Made by a program: the position numbers and the translations under genes. A stretch of 64,000 bases of DNA from Isoetes taiwanensis (lineage: Eukaryota > Streptophyta > Lycopodiopsida > Isoetales > Isoetaceae), in NCBI GenBank assembly GCA_021234155.1, contig JAJEKV010000021.1, positions 13,761,760-13,825,759 of the forward strand, given 5' to 3'. The notes under the pieces were generated by a model, which ran no database searches, had not been told where the DNA came from, and worked only from the letters and a program-made list of their open reading frames with translations. Positions 47,401 through 57,069 of this stretch are shown piece by piece; within the stretch, counting starts at the first letter, position 1; every line of letters begins with the position of its first letter.

Positions 47401-48380
47401 CTTATAGCTACTACTCTAATTGGCATGCTTCCAACTCTAAAACCTACTGGTTGTTGCTTGTGCTAGACTATCCGCTTTTAAATTACTCCAAACAAACGTT
47501 TCCCGACAACTTGTTATTATGTCAAAAGATGATTGCATGTACCTCATTTGCAATAACTATGGTGTCAGAATAAAACCTTCATAAAATAGGTGCTATAAAT
47601 CAGAGTTGGGTCTGCTGCTGAGCTCTGGCCTTTGAAGCTCATCATTGATAGACAATGAAGCCAATGGCATTCCTCTATGTCTTGGATCAAGGAACGTGCT
47701 TAATCATGTTTCTGCTGTTTATGACAGTAACAAAAATGGCGAACTCAAGGGTTTTACATGATCAATTGCAAGTGACTGCAATGCTAGTTTGTACTCGTAT
47801 AGCTAAAACCCTGATTGGCATGCTTCCAACTCTAAAACCTATTTGGCAAAAACCTTTTCCTGCTTGTACTAGGTTATTCACTTTTATTTTATATGTTTCC
47901 AAACATTCGCCTACAGTGTTTCATCTACAGAACCGAAGCCGAGAGGCATCCAATTGGGCCAAACCAAGAATAAAACCAGATAGACACAACTCTAAAAGAT
48001 TAAAAAATAACTAGATGTACCTGTAAAATGCCATCCAGAGCTGTCTTATTTGCCATAACCTCTCCTGGAATAACGACCACGAAGGTACTGCCCAAGTGCC
48101 CTTGAATGTATGGCCAAGCTTCTCGAAACCAACTAACATATTGGTCATTTGTTGTTCTGTTCCTATCCAAGAATTGGGTCTTCTTGCATGTTTCCAAGAC
48201 ATCCGTTTGCTCAACAATTTTATGGCCATTGAAGCTCCTGATTCCAGATTTAAAAGGAGAGACCAGGCTTCCAGGGTAAGTGAAACCACGTCTGGAATAG
48301 TAATGGAATGCAAATCTCTGAGAAACCGCAGCAGCCTGCAGCTGTGCCGGGGCCTGGGCGTGCAGAAGATCCCAAGGCAT
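41461..48380 (-). CDS. NAGS: Amino-acid N-acetyltransferase (N-acetylglutamate synthase), plastid type
   Basis: Ten exons: 48380-48021, 45803-45716, 45364-45156, 44928-44777, 44136-43740, 42967-42870, 42673-42562, 42495-42336, 41730-41658 and 41584-41461. Every junction is GT-AG and in phase; 1773 nt, 590 residues, close to known plant enzymes. It makes N-acetylglutamate from glutamate and acetyl-CoA, the entry to arginine synthesis, in the plastid. The N-terminus ([20 protein letters not shown] ..., Ser/Arg-rich, about 65 residues) looks like a transit peptide. An amino-acid-kinase-like domain follows: [69 protein letters not shown]. The C-terminal GNAT domain has [16 protein letters not shown] (acetyl-CoA loop), [12 protein letters not shown] and a [12 protein letters not shown] tail. 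Exon 5 carries a low-complexity loop near residue 360 ([11 protein letters not shown]). The start is the first ATG in the exon-1 frame. Introns contain repeats, but I see no damage to the coding. Confidence 0.95.
44470..44850. repeat. 172-bp tandem duplication covering the 3' part of NAGS exon 4
   Basis: Sequence around 44470-44655 repeats with a 172-bp offset at 44642-44850. Shared blocks include GCATTAAAGGGGACAGAGA, CTCTCCAGTGCTCGTCCA and AGATTGCTTAGTAGCA. The outer copy (44777-44850) is the working exon 4 end with its donor. The inner copy is a partial, diverged duplicate exon that lies in the intron and lacks an acceptor. Confidence 0.8.
46433..46541. repeat. ~63-bp imperfect tandem repeat in NAGS intron 1
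   Basis: AAACCCTTTGAAATAGTT(C/T)ATTTCCTATCCTA(C/T)TAGAAATCG occurs twice head to tail. Confidence 0.75.
47163..47910. repeat. Tandem duplication of ~0.37 kb in NAGS intron 1
   Basis: Two direct copies start TATGTCAAA(C/A)GATG at 47163 and 47518. The second carries a roughly 36-bp insertion (TCAGAGTTGGGTCTGCTG...), so the offset rises from 355 to 391 bp. Shared blocks include GGCATTCCTCTATGTCTT and GTTTTACATGATCAATTG. It is non-coding. Confidence 0.8.
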
Positions 48381-49047
48381 TTGTAATGCAGCAGCTCATA
48401 GCGTTTGGAATAATCGTAAAGCAAAGCAGAATTGTTTCTAAGGTCTCCACGTGGCAACGTTGCCCGAAGGGGCAGCTTGGTGGTGGTGGCTAGAAATATT
48501 TTTTGGGTTGCCCCTAGGGGGCAAACCCTTGTTTATGTGGGTTTTTGGCATATTCAGGCATATGCCAGCATATGCCTAAGATATTCTAGTGACTGCTACA
48601 AACTGGCTGTTGCCAGTAAATGCTCGGTCAGCCCTCTTTATCTGTCGATGCTATCGGAACCGCATAACCGGAATGAAGTTGGGTTTAGGCTCTGCACATT
48701 TCCAATCTGTCAATTCCAATAAAAAAAAATAATCAGTCCATGGCGCCCAACAAGCTGCAGCTTCAAATTTGGATTTCTGGGTTTTGATGCCAGATTCGCT
48801 CATCCTCTCCATCTAACCCTTGGTGTTGCAGGGATTTGTTCGGCCTGTGGTATCTCTCTCGATATGGCGGTGGTAATGACACGGGGTTTTTTTCTTGGGG
48901 CATTGAATCGGTTCTATTTTTGTGGCCCTATCTCATATATCTGCTAGGTCATGGTTGGCATGATGATCGACCTCTGATGCCTTGCCATTTCCAACCCCAT
49001 TGTTATTTTATAGGGAACTTAATCTTAACTCCAAAGATCGATTCTGA

Positions 49048-49560
49048 GCATTTGATGAATTTGAAGGGATTGAGGTAGCATGGAATCAGGTCAAGATTCA
49101 AGATCTTTTGCATAGCTCAGAAGACCTGGAACCTTTGTATTTAGAGGTTCATTTGTTGAGATGTCTGAAGCAGAAGAATATAATGAAGTTTTATGGCTCT
49201 TGGATTGATCCAAGGCTTAACAATCTAAACTTCATTACGGAGATGTTTACCGAGGAACATTAAAGGCAAGAAGAGCACTTCCTTTTCATGTTCTTATTAA
49301 AAAGATACGATTGCTTGGGATTCAAACTTTGTAGATTTGTTCATTTCATGAACATGTTTATGTTGGGGATCAAAAAGCATAAGCGAGTGAATCGAGGCAT
49401 GTGAAAACTGGGTCTACCGCATTTTTTGAGGACTTCTATATTTGCCTGACCATGGGACCACATCTTTGTAAATGGGCACCGGGGTGAAATAAAGATTGAA
49501 GATCTTGGATTGGCAGACCATCTTAAAGGCAAGCCCATGCCGCCACAAACATTATGATAA
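49048..49560 (+). pseudogene. WNK-type protein kinase relic
   Basis: From 49048 an uninterrupted frame reads [20 protein letters not shown] ... [20 protein letters not shown] ... [10 protein letters not shown] and then stops at 49261. At 49458 it resumes as DHIFVNGHRGEIKIEDLGLA. These are the N-lobe and DFG-region (DLG) signatures of plant With-No-Lysine kinases, including VAWNQV, where the usual catalytic Lys is absent. The glycine loop, the HRDLKCDN loop and the APE region are missing and the pieces are in different frames. It is a dead fragment. Upstream NSKDRF may be a trace of the preceding strand. Confidence 0.8.
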
Positions 49561-49569
49561 TTTTTTATA

Positions 49570-52270
49570 TGTGGCGATCAACTCCTTGTATTTGGAGCAA
49601 TCAAGTTGCCTCTAAAGATTCTTTTGCTCTATGTGCAGGTGGATTCTTTCCTTTTATTAGATGACAAGCTCATAAATATAAGATATGGATGCAAAGAATA
49701 TGCAGTATTGGGGATAAGTTTCTTTTTGTGGGTTAGGCTGCTTTGCCAAGTATCTTTGAAATCAAAGGCAAACATATAAGAACGCATACTCAAGTGTATC
49801 GGGCAAAAGCGCGGCGATGTTTTTGAAGCAAGTGGATATTCTGAAACAAGCTAGGGGTGATGCAAATGTACATTATGCGGGTAATGGGTTCACACCTTTT
49901 TTCTTTTTTTGCGATTGCATTGGTTGCTTCTTGCTAACCTAGCCAATCTCTTGTGTGCATGATTGCTTTTTTATCGGATATTGACGAATATGATGAACAA
50001 CATGTAGTATTGTGCAAAAGTAATATTAGGAAATACGTGAAGTAGTTAGTCAATTTTATCCATCAAGAGAACACTATGACACAGCGGTTGACGATATGTT
50101 GGATCCTAGCGGTATATTGTGTGGATGACACACATGAATACTCATATATTTCCGGTATATGTTATTACATTTAAGCTTTACGCCCACTTGGATGGTGATG
50201 TTTTTCCCGAACTATCTCATTCTTCTTTGTCGATTATATTGGTTTTCCACAATTTTCTGAATGGCCTTTCTGTTTCTTACAATATGTATCCGTCAGCCTG
50301 GATATCAGAGATGGGAGGTGCCCCCCGAGTTCTGGAAGTGCAGTGCTGGATGTTTATGTCATTTCTTTGTCTACAGAGGGAACTAGTAATTTGTTGAACG
50401 ATTTGAGAAGGACAAGTTAAGAGCACATCCTTCTGAATTTTTTGAACTAGAATCAGGTAAGTAAGATTATGCTAATGTTAAATTTGCTTTGTTTACAGTA
50501 TTTTCTTGGCTTTGTTTGCAACCTAATTTTCTAAGTGCTTTTACCAGGTACTCAAGTTGGGTTACGAGGTAAATAACTTTTAACATGTGGACTAAATTAT
50601 GACCGTGTACACTCATCAATTTGTGTTCGCTGGATTTCGATGTCCTGCAATGACACAATCATAAAGGATATTCTTAGCAATGTAGTGCACTGTAGCTATG
50701 TAATTTCTTTTCAACAATCAGCAGTGACCAACTTTGATAGTTAAGAGCTATGTCATGACTACCTGAATAAGGAACTGCTCAAGGATGTTGTATTCAAGGC
50801 AATAAGTATGGCGTGATTACCTGAACAAGGAACCGCCCGAGGATGTTTCAAGGTGTGATCGGCATTACTTTTGGAACCATTCTGCAGTCTAGAATTCACG
50901 ACAGTTGCAGAAGGTTAGAAGATGCAAATGCGTCATTTGGCAGCTTCAAATGGATGTCATGAATTGCCATGATATTAAATTTGATTGTTTTATCATATTT
51001 TTATCTGCGAATGTAACTATATTGCCGATGTTTTGCACATCTAAATAAGCCTTGCGGATTTATCTATGTATAAACCATGCGCCTTCCTGTGTTAGGAAAA
51101 TAAATGGTGTTTATTCATGTATACAAAGAAGGCTTCCAATTATGTGTTTCTTTCTGGCACAAACAAATAGTGGCTTGAATTGGTTCCTAAAAAACCTACA
51201 ATGTTATTAAGATACTGACCCACATCTATGCACGGACAATAAAGTAACGTGATGGGCACAAATTTGTTTTATGGATGTTGAAAACTTTGGAGCATCCACT
51301 GAAACTGGAAATAGAAGAAAAGAAATAAGTAAACATTAATGCTTTGTTGGGCTTTACAATAAGAAGCATTATCCAATACCAAGAATAATGTCGATTTGAG
51401 GAGCAAGGCCTTTAGTCATGCATCTTCTCTATAGTGTTTAGATGATTTGGAGTAGGTCTTGAAGATGCTTTGATTATGGTGGGGCAAAAGAATGAAATTG
51501 TTGTGTCTCATAGGGTTCATGAATGTGTGGAAAGCTTTACAACCATTTTTGTGACTTGCATGTGGATACAAATATTCTTGAGAGCTCGCAATGCCTATCC
51601 TATTGTTTTCTTTATAGGGTTGATGGTTGATTCAATCCACTAGGCTTTTCAATGCCCTGGAATTTTTTAGATAGATATTTTTAGCCTGATGTGTCTTATG
51701 AAAAGGTATATCAATTTACAAGATGATTTACTAACGCCCATGTCTCCTCTTTTGCTTGTGTTGGATGATTTTGCTAGGATGTGGACCAATGTATATTCAC
51801 TTTGAACACTTGCAAATACTTTGAACACTTGCAAACTTTGCTAACATGTGTCCAATAGTTTGCAAATATGCCAATAGCCAACTTTTTATGACATTTTGAG
51901 AACTGTTTACCAGCACTTGGGAGAACTAATTATCAAAGTTGTAAGTACTTTTTTATACAATTTGTGGCCTTTTCTATGCCTACATTTATGGGAATCAATA
52001 TGAAATGGAAATCAATATGAAATGTGATACGTTGTAATAATGTCTTTCACCAGTGTACCAAGGACTTGCTAGAAAATATTCCTTCCTTTTTCCTTTCCCA
52101 TGATAACATCTTCTTTCATCGTCTTGAAAATCTTGAAATACAATATCAATTGGATTATAGATGCAAAAAACATTTAGCAATGCCATTTGGTTCAATATTC
52201 TTGAGACGTTGCAAGGAACTACTCCAAATGGTGACAATCTTAGGAACATGTATCCTATAGATCTCCAAAA
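49570..52270. other. No gene seen
   Basis: Spacer with short open frames lacking motifs. A diverged tandem pair containing TACCTGAA(T/C)AAGGAAC(T/C)GC and AAGGATGTT or GAGGATGTT lies at about 50760-50850. More of the WNK relic could be hidden in the first kilobase, but I could not find its motifs. Confidence 0.4.
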
Positions 52271-52278
52271 CGTGTGCT

Positions 52279-52700
52279 ACTTTTTTTTTTTTTTTTTTTT
52301 TTTGAAGAACGACAATTTATTATCAAGGAAAATCAAGATACATACAAGAGACCTGTGACATGGGACTCAAAACCTAGAGGACGAAATAGTCCACTAAGCA
52401 AAACCACCTATACACAGAGTATAATCATAATCCTTGTGCCATCTTGAGGCGTTTAATGGCCTCATCACAGTCATCATGTTCTACGTCATCGAGATGATCA
52501 TCAACAGACATCAAATTCTCATGCCATTGAATAGTGCGAGGCAAGATAACCTCATGAGATGATACCACAGACTTCTTCCTCGCTGCCTTCTTCCAATTGA
52601 CCTGTTGCCATGACCTTTAGCGCACTGAAGATTAGGACCATCAGCCATAACAACCTCAGAAGCAGCAACGTGGAGAGTAGTAGGAGAGATTGGACCCACT
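52279..52700 (-). mobile_element. Retroposed sequence with poly-A tail
   Basis: The T-run at about 52279-52304 reads as a poly-A tail on the minus strand. It is preceded by a 3' end containing AATAAATTGTCG, and upstream of that a coding end: VNWKKAARKKSVVSSHEVIL ... DVEHDDCDEAIKRLKMAQGL and stop. A frame change links it to VAASEVVMADGPNLQCAKGHG. It could be the ORF1 end of a LINE-like element or a processed copy of a gene. I do not recognise the protein. Confidence 0.5.
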
Positions 52701-53032
52701 TATTTTATCTACTTCATCTGTGGTCTAAGTTCATAGAACAAGTAGAGTTTGATCCACTATTGGCGAAAATTATCTTTTCAATAGAAAATGTATTAGTATT
52801 TGTAATAAGATCCACATGGTCTTTCATTAATGGCCCTTCCCTACAGAAGGAAATCATGACTATAGATAACTAATCTATATTCTTATTTGTTTAATTATCT
52901 ACTTACGTGGACTGGCTATTATCATATGCTTTACGATTTCATTTATCTACTTACATGGACTGGCTACTATTGGGATGCAAATACGATGTGCGAGTCTAAC
53001 TTTATCATTATAAAGTCACTTCACCCTCGGGT

Positions 53033-53145
53033 CACGGAGGGCAACCCTCCGTGCGCAGCACCTTGTTTGATTTGCAGATGTCTATAAATGTACACAATGT
53101 TTTGAACCATTGATTTCATTTTTTGGTTGCCCGTAGGGGGCAACC
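53033..53145. repeat. Two short GC-rich hairpin repeats
   Basis: 53033-53053 is a perfect 9-bp stem CACGGAGGG/CCCTCCGTG with loop CAA, followed by CGCAGCACCTTGTTT. 53125-53145 is GGTTGCCC/GGGCAACC around GTAGG. Relatives lie at 23.8, 39.3 and 48.5 kb. Confidence 0.75.
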
Positions 53146-53330
53146 CTCTTGTTGGAGGGTGGAGTGACGTTTTGAAGGCCTCGATTTGTTTTCAGTATAA
53201 TATGCCATAGAATATCCTGTATAAGCGATTGCGTTTGGTTGGGATTATTTAGGGTTTTTGTGACGCCCAGTGACACTTAGGCGGCAACGATTTGTTTGGA
53301 ATGTGTCTGATGGTATAGATTGTTTCGGCA

Positions 53331-53596
53331 TGGCGGATCACAAGATATGCATTCGAATGCCGCTTCAACAGTCACAGAATGATGCAGTTTACATTAGTCT
53401 CGTAGATTTGCTCGGTGGCATACATTCTGATGTGCCTGTTGCAAGAATACCCATAAAAAATAGATTGGTTGAGCAAGCTGCCAAAGCTTACCTCGCTATT
53501 CTATTCTATTCTATTCTATTCTATTCCTTCGCCTGCTACGAAGGAAAATCGGAAATTTTGCGGGCAGTTTTTACTCGATTCGGTTTGAAGGCCTGA
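53331..53596 (+). CDS. Small open frame, unrecognised; possible first exon interrupted by a repeat
   Basis: ATG 53331 opens MADHKICIRMPLQQSQNDAV and continues to VPVARIPIKNRLVEQAAKAY, which looks like a genuine conserved protein. Then it runs into (TATTC)6-7 at about 53500-53528 and unrelated sequence to a stop at 53594-53596. The last 17 recognisable residues recur at 54646-54700. I do not know the family. The pentamer is the same as the LINE tail at 12.4 kb, so a tail-only insertion could have broken an exon. Confidence 0.35.
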
Positions 53597-53599
53597 TCT

Positions 53600-54640
53600 T
53601 TGGACTACAGGATGTGAAAAATGGCCTGACACAGACCCCGTGTGCTTCAATTCCTGAGAGAAAGAGGAGAAGAAAAGATTAAATTCTCTTTGATAAGATC
53701 CAAGATATGGAAGACACAGATATTGATTAATAGATAGCCACTTCCTAGAAGATTTTCCATTTCATGTTATCCTCTTCAATGTCTTGCTCCCAAATATGAT
53801 CAAACTCATGCACTAGTTCCTTGTGTTGCTACTGTACAGTCTTATGTGTGGCGCTATGGGAACACCTTCAAAAAACAACTCAGGTCAGTTTTACTGTTGG
53901 AGAGTGCATGGCATTCACAAGACCACATAATACAGACCTAGGCCTAATGTGAAAAACCATGGAAGATGCAATGTTATAGAGACATGTGCATCATGTCTGC
54001 ATGCACAGATTATAGAATACAGATCTAATATGAAAACCATGGATAAACTGCATAGACACATGGAAACAACAACTTCAAAAACACTGGCACGTATCTAAGC
54101 ATCATTTGAACACGATATCTCAGAGAAGATTATGGTAGCAGAATACATGACTGCATAGCTACCTCATTAACGTACTCAGAAAAGCTTTCAAATATTTAAG
54201 GCCCTGATAGGTTATTACACAGAATTTGCTTTGCTGGCCTGGTAGATCTTCTCAAATTACTTCTTAGAAGGTTGAATGCCTTCTATAGTGTCTGAGCGTG
54301 ACAGATCTTCTAAGATCTACATAAATTTTTATTGTGAAGTCATCTCAATTATCATGAACATAGCATGAAATTTAATGTTACAATCATAATTAAGTTGAAA
54401 TTCTAAAACAAATGCATCATGCTCGGATTTAATCAGAAACATATGATTAACTTCATCACATTTTGGCCGCCGTGTTTTAAATATATTAGAGACGATGGCA
54501 CAAAAGGCACATGTTTATCTTATAAATACCATAAGGAGCTGCCACTAGCTTAGAAGCCCAATTTTTTTTGAGCAGAGCACAACTCCAACCACTTCGTAAC
54601 AAACATATATTGATTTGCTAGATAGCATTATTTTTTTTTT
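53600..54640. other. No gene seen
   Basis: Spacer between two copies of the VEQAAK segment. No coding supported. Confidence 0.35.
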
Positions 54641-54645
54641 ACATC

Positions 54646-54846
54646 AGAGTATCCATGAAGGACAGATTTGTTGAGCAAGCTGCCAAGGTTACCTCATGCC
54701 TCTGTCTAATAAGCAGCAGTCTGATCTACATGCCAAGGTTTGGAATTCTAAGGCTTGGCTTTTACAAGCAGCCTGACAATGGCTATGGAGCAGATGCTTC
54801 GAAAATAGTTATTGACATGCTCAATGGGTTTATAGATGCCTTGTAA
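54646..54846 (+). pseudogene. Second copy of the VEQAAK segment, unrecognised
   Basis: RVSMKDRFVEQAAK-VTS aligns with RIPIKNRLVEQAAKAYL at 53440-53495 (about 78% DNA identity over 50 bp, with one lost base). It is followed by FGILRLGFYKQPDNGYGADA ... MLNGFIDAL and stop. It may be a second exon or a partial duplicate of the same unknown gene. Confidence 0.35.
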
Positions 54847-54854
54847 ATAGTTAG

Positions 54855-57068
54855 TGAAAAAATGCCAAAAAGGTTCCTTCCTGGCAAATCGATTTCCGGA
54901 AGGCCTATGACTCCCTTAGATGGGAAGGTTTGCAAGAGGCAATGAAATATATGGGATTCCAGAGAAAGGAATACGGCAAGGATGTTCGTTAGCTCCCTAC
55001 CTCTTTGTGATTATGGCTAGCCTTCTTTCAAAAATGGTGAACTTCAAAGGTGGAAGGTGTCATGTATGGACTATCTCTTCGGGGTCAAGGTGGAAAGCTT
55101 ACGATTATGCAGTATGCAGATGATACCTTCATGTTCCTCAGGTTTGATGATAGTAGTTTCCAATCCTTTCGTGATATTCTAGTTGCCTTTAAGGATATCT
55201 CTGGTATTGAGCTCAATGCAAACAACTGTTCTACTCTATGGGCCTTGGAAGGGGATATTGATCCTCGTGCTGAAGAGCTTGGTTTCCTAGTGGTGGTAAC
55301 AGATGAGGCAGTTAAGCTTCTAGGTCTATCTCTCTCGAATAGCATGAAAGGCTTATGGTCCCCAATATTGGACAGGCTTAGGAAAAAATGGGGCTATGGT
55401 CTGCTAAAGGGTTAGCAGTTGCAGGCAGAGTCACTGTTGCTAATGCTATCTTTGCATCTTCCCATATTTATTTCTCATCAATGATGGTGGCTCAAAAGAA
55501 TATATACAATCAGATACAGGTCATTATTAGGAAGTTCATTTGGGGTGGTATTGCCAAAGTAGCATGGTCAGAGCTATGTAGAGACAAGAAAGATGGGGGA
55601 CGAGACCCTTTTATACAGGCACAAGCACTTGCAGCCAAAATTAATTGGCATGTACTTCAAGATGACTCATCTCCAGCCATGGTATTTGTTAAACACTGGC
55701 TCAACCAATGTAAGATCAAAGGTAAGCCATCTCTTCCTAGAGACGAGCTGGGGGCCTTCTTTTATGATTTTAAAGTGGCTCTAGGTACTTCCCCTATAAT
55801 GAGAAGAATATTCCAGGCTTGGAAGGAGGTAATATATGTATGTTCTCCACCCACTGTTCCTAACAAGGTTGGTAATTTCAGTATCTTCTAGAACATCCAT
55901 GTCTGGAATAAGGAAGGTCTCCCCTTAGCCTTAGTCCATCCCCGTATATTTGTGAAGTGGAAAGAACAAGATGTGCAATATCTACAGCATTTATGGGTGA
56001 ATGGCAGATGCACCTCCGGGACTAAATTCAAGTGTACAATTCGAAGGGTAGGGGAAGGAGATAGAAAGGTGCTGCAAGAGATCCTGAGAAATGTCAAAAA
56101 GTATGCAGGTGTGTCGGGTCCTAAGGAGGCATGGTGGTGTGCAGGGAAAGAAAAGTACAGTGTGGCTAGTATTTATCGTGCCTTCTGTGGTGTCGGAACT
56201 CCACTAACAGCAGAGATGAGGCTGAGGGTAACAATAGTAGTTGCTAAGCTTCTCCTATCTAACTCATGGAAATCTATTTGTTCTATGAAACTTCAATTCT
56301 TTAGGTGGGCCGCGCTTCAAGGGGATCCCAGTACTAAAGAAGTGTTACTTCGTAAAGGGATTGTGACTGATGATATGTGCCCTCTGGGATGCCATTCACG
56401 TGAATCTCTCAGGCATCTCTTTTTTTGTCCCCATGATCTATGAATTCTGGTGTTGGGTCGTCCCGATTCTAGGGATTGAACTTGTTCATCTTGCCTGGCC
56501 AGAACTGCTTATCAAAGCAGATAGATGCACCATTACTGCCTCCATGGTAAATGTGGCACTTTGGGTGATATGGAGACACTGATGTGATGTGGCATTAGGG
56601 GGGCATGTAACTTCAATGACTAAGTTAAAGAACATGTTCAACATGGAAGTGGCTCTTATGGCCTTGTCCCACCATAAAAAGATGGGGGTGGCATACAATA
56701 AAGATCTGGACAGAGTTGGCAAATTGCAGGGATTTTATAGGTATTTTAGATGTCAGTGGTTAGGTGATGATGGTCCACTTCCCACAGACAATGGGGACCG
56801 TACTCTTGGTAACTAAGTATCTTTGGCCCTTTAACTTGTGGTGTATGGAAACGAGCTATGCCCACCCTATAGTACCTGCCTCTGTGGAGAAGATGGTGAA
56901 ATTTCCCTATAGTATCTACATGTGGGGAAGAAGAGTATGTATTTCCAGTAGTACACACACCTAAGGCTCAATGGCCAAGCAACATATGATGTAACTTCTT
57001 ATCTATTCCATTAAGGGGACTCACTATATATTGTACCATCTTATAATAATAATAGTATACTCTTACCT
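54855..57068 (+). mobile_element. LINE with RT and zf-RVT regions, 5'-truncated and frameshifted
   Basis: Starts in RT (KIDFRKAYDSLRWEGL), then after a short deletion GIRQGCSLAPYLFVI, MQYADDTFMFLRF at about 55110, GIELNANNC and GLWSAKGLAVAGRVTVANAI. The region after RT follows, FIWGGIAKVAWSELCRDKKD, and at 55952-56443 a long frame with KYSVASIYRAF, LQFFRWAALQGDPSTKEVLL, and the zinc finger CPLGCHSRESLRHLFFCP. At least three frame changes are present. The 3' end is CCATCTTATAATAATAATAG near 57050 with no clear tail repeat. It is related in architecture to the copies at 18.7-22.8 and 39.5-40.3 kb. Confidence 0.88.
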
Positions 57069-57069
57069 T

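Noticed and set aside
48432-49078. Plus-strand frames upstream of NAGS as a divergent gene
   Set aside because: No recognisable protein; the only supported coding here is the kinase relic starting at 49048 in another frame.
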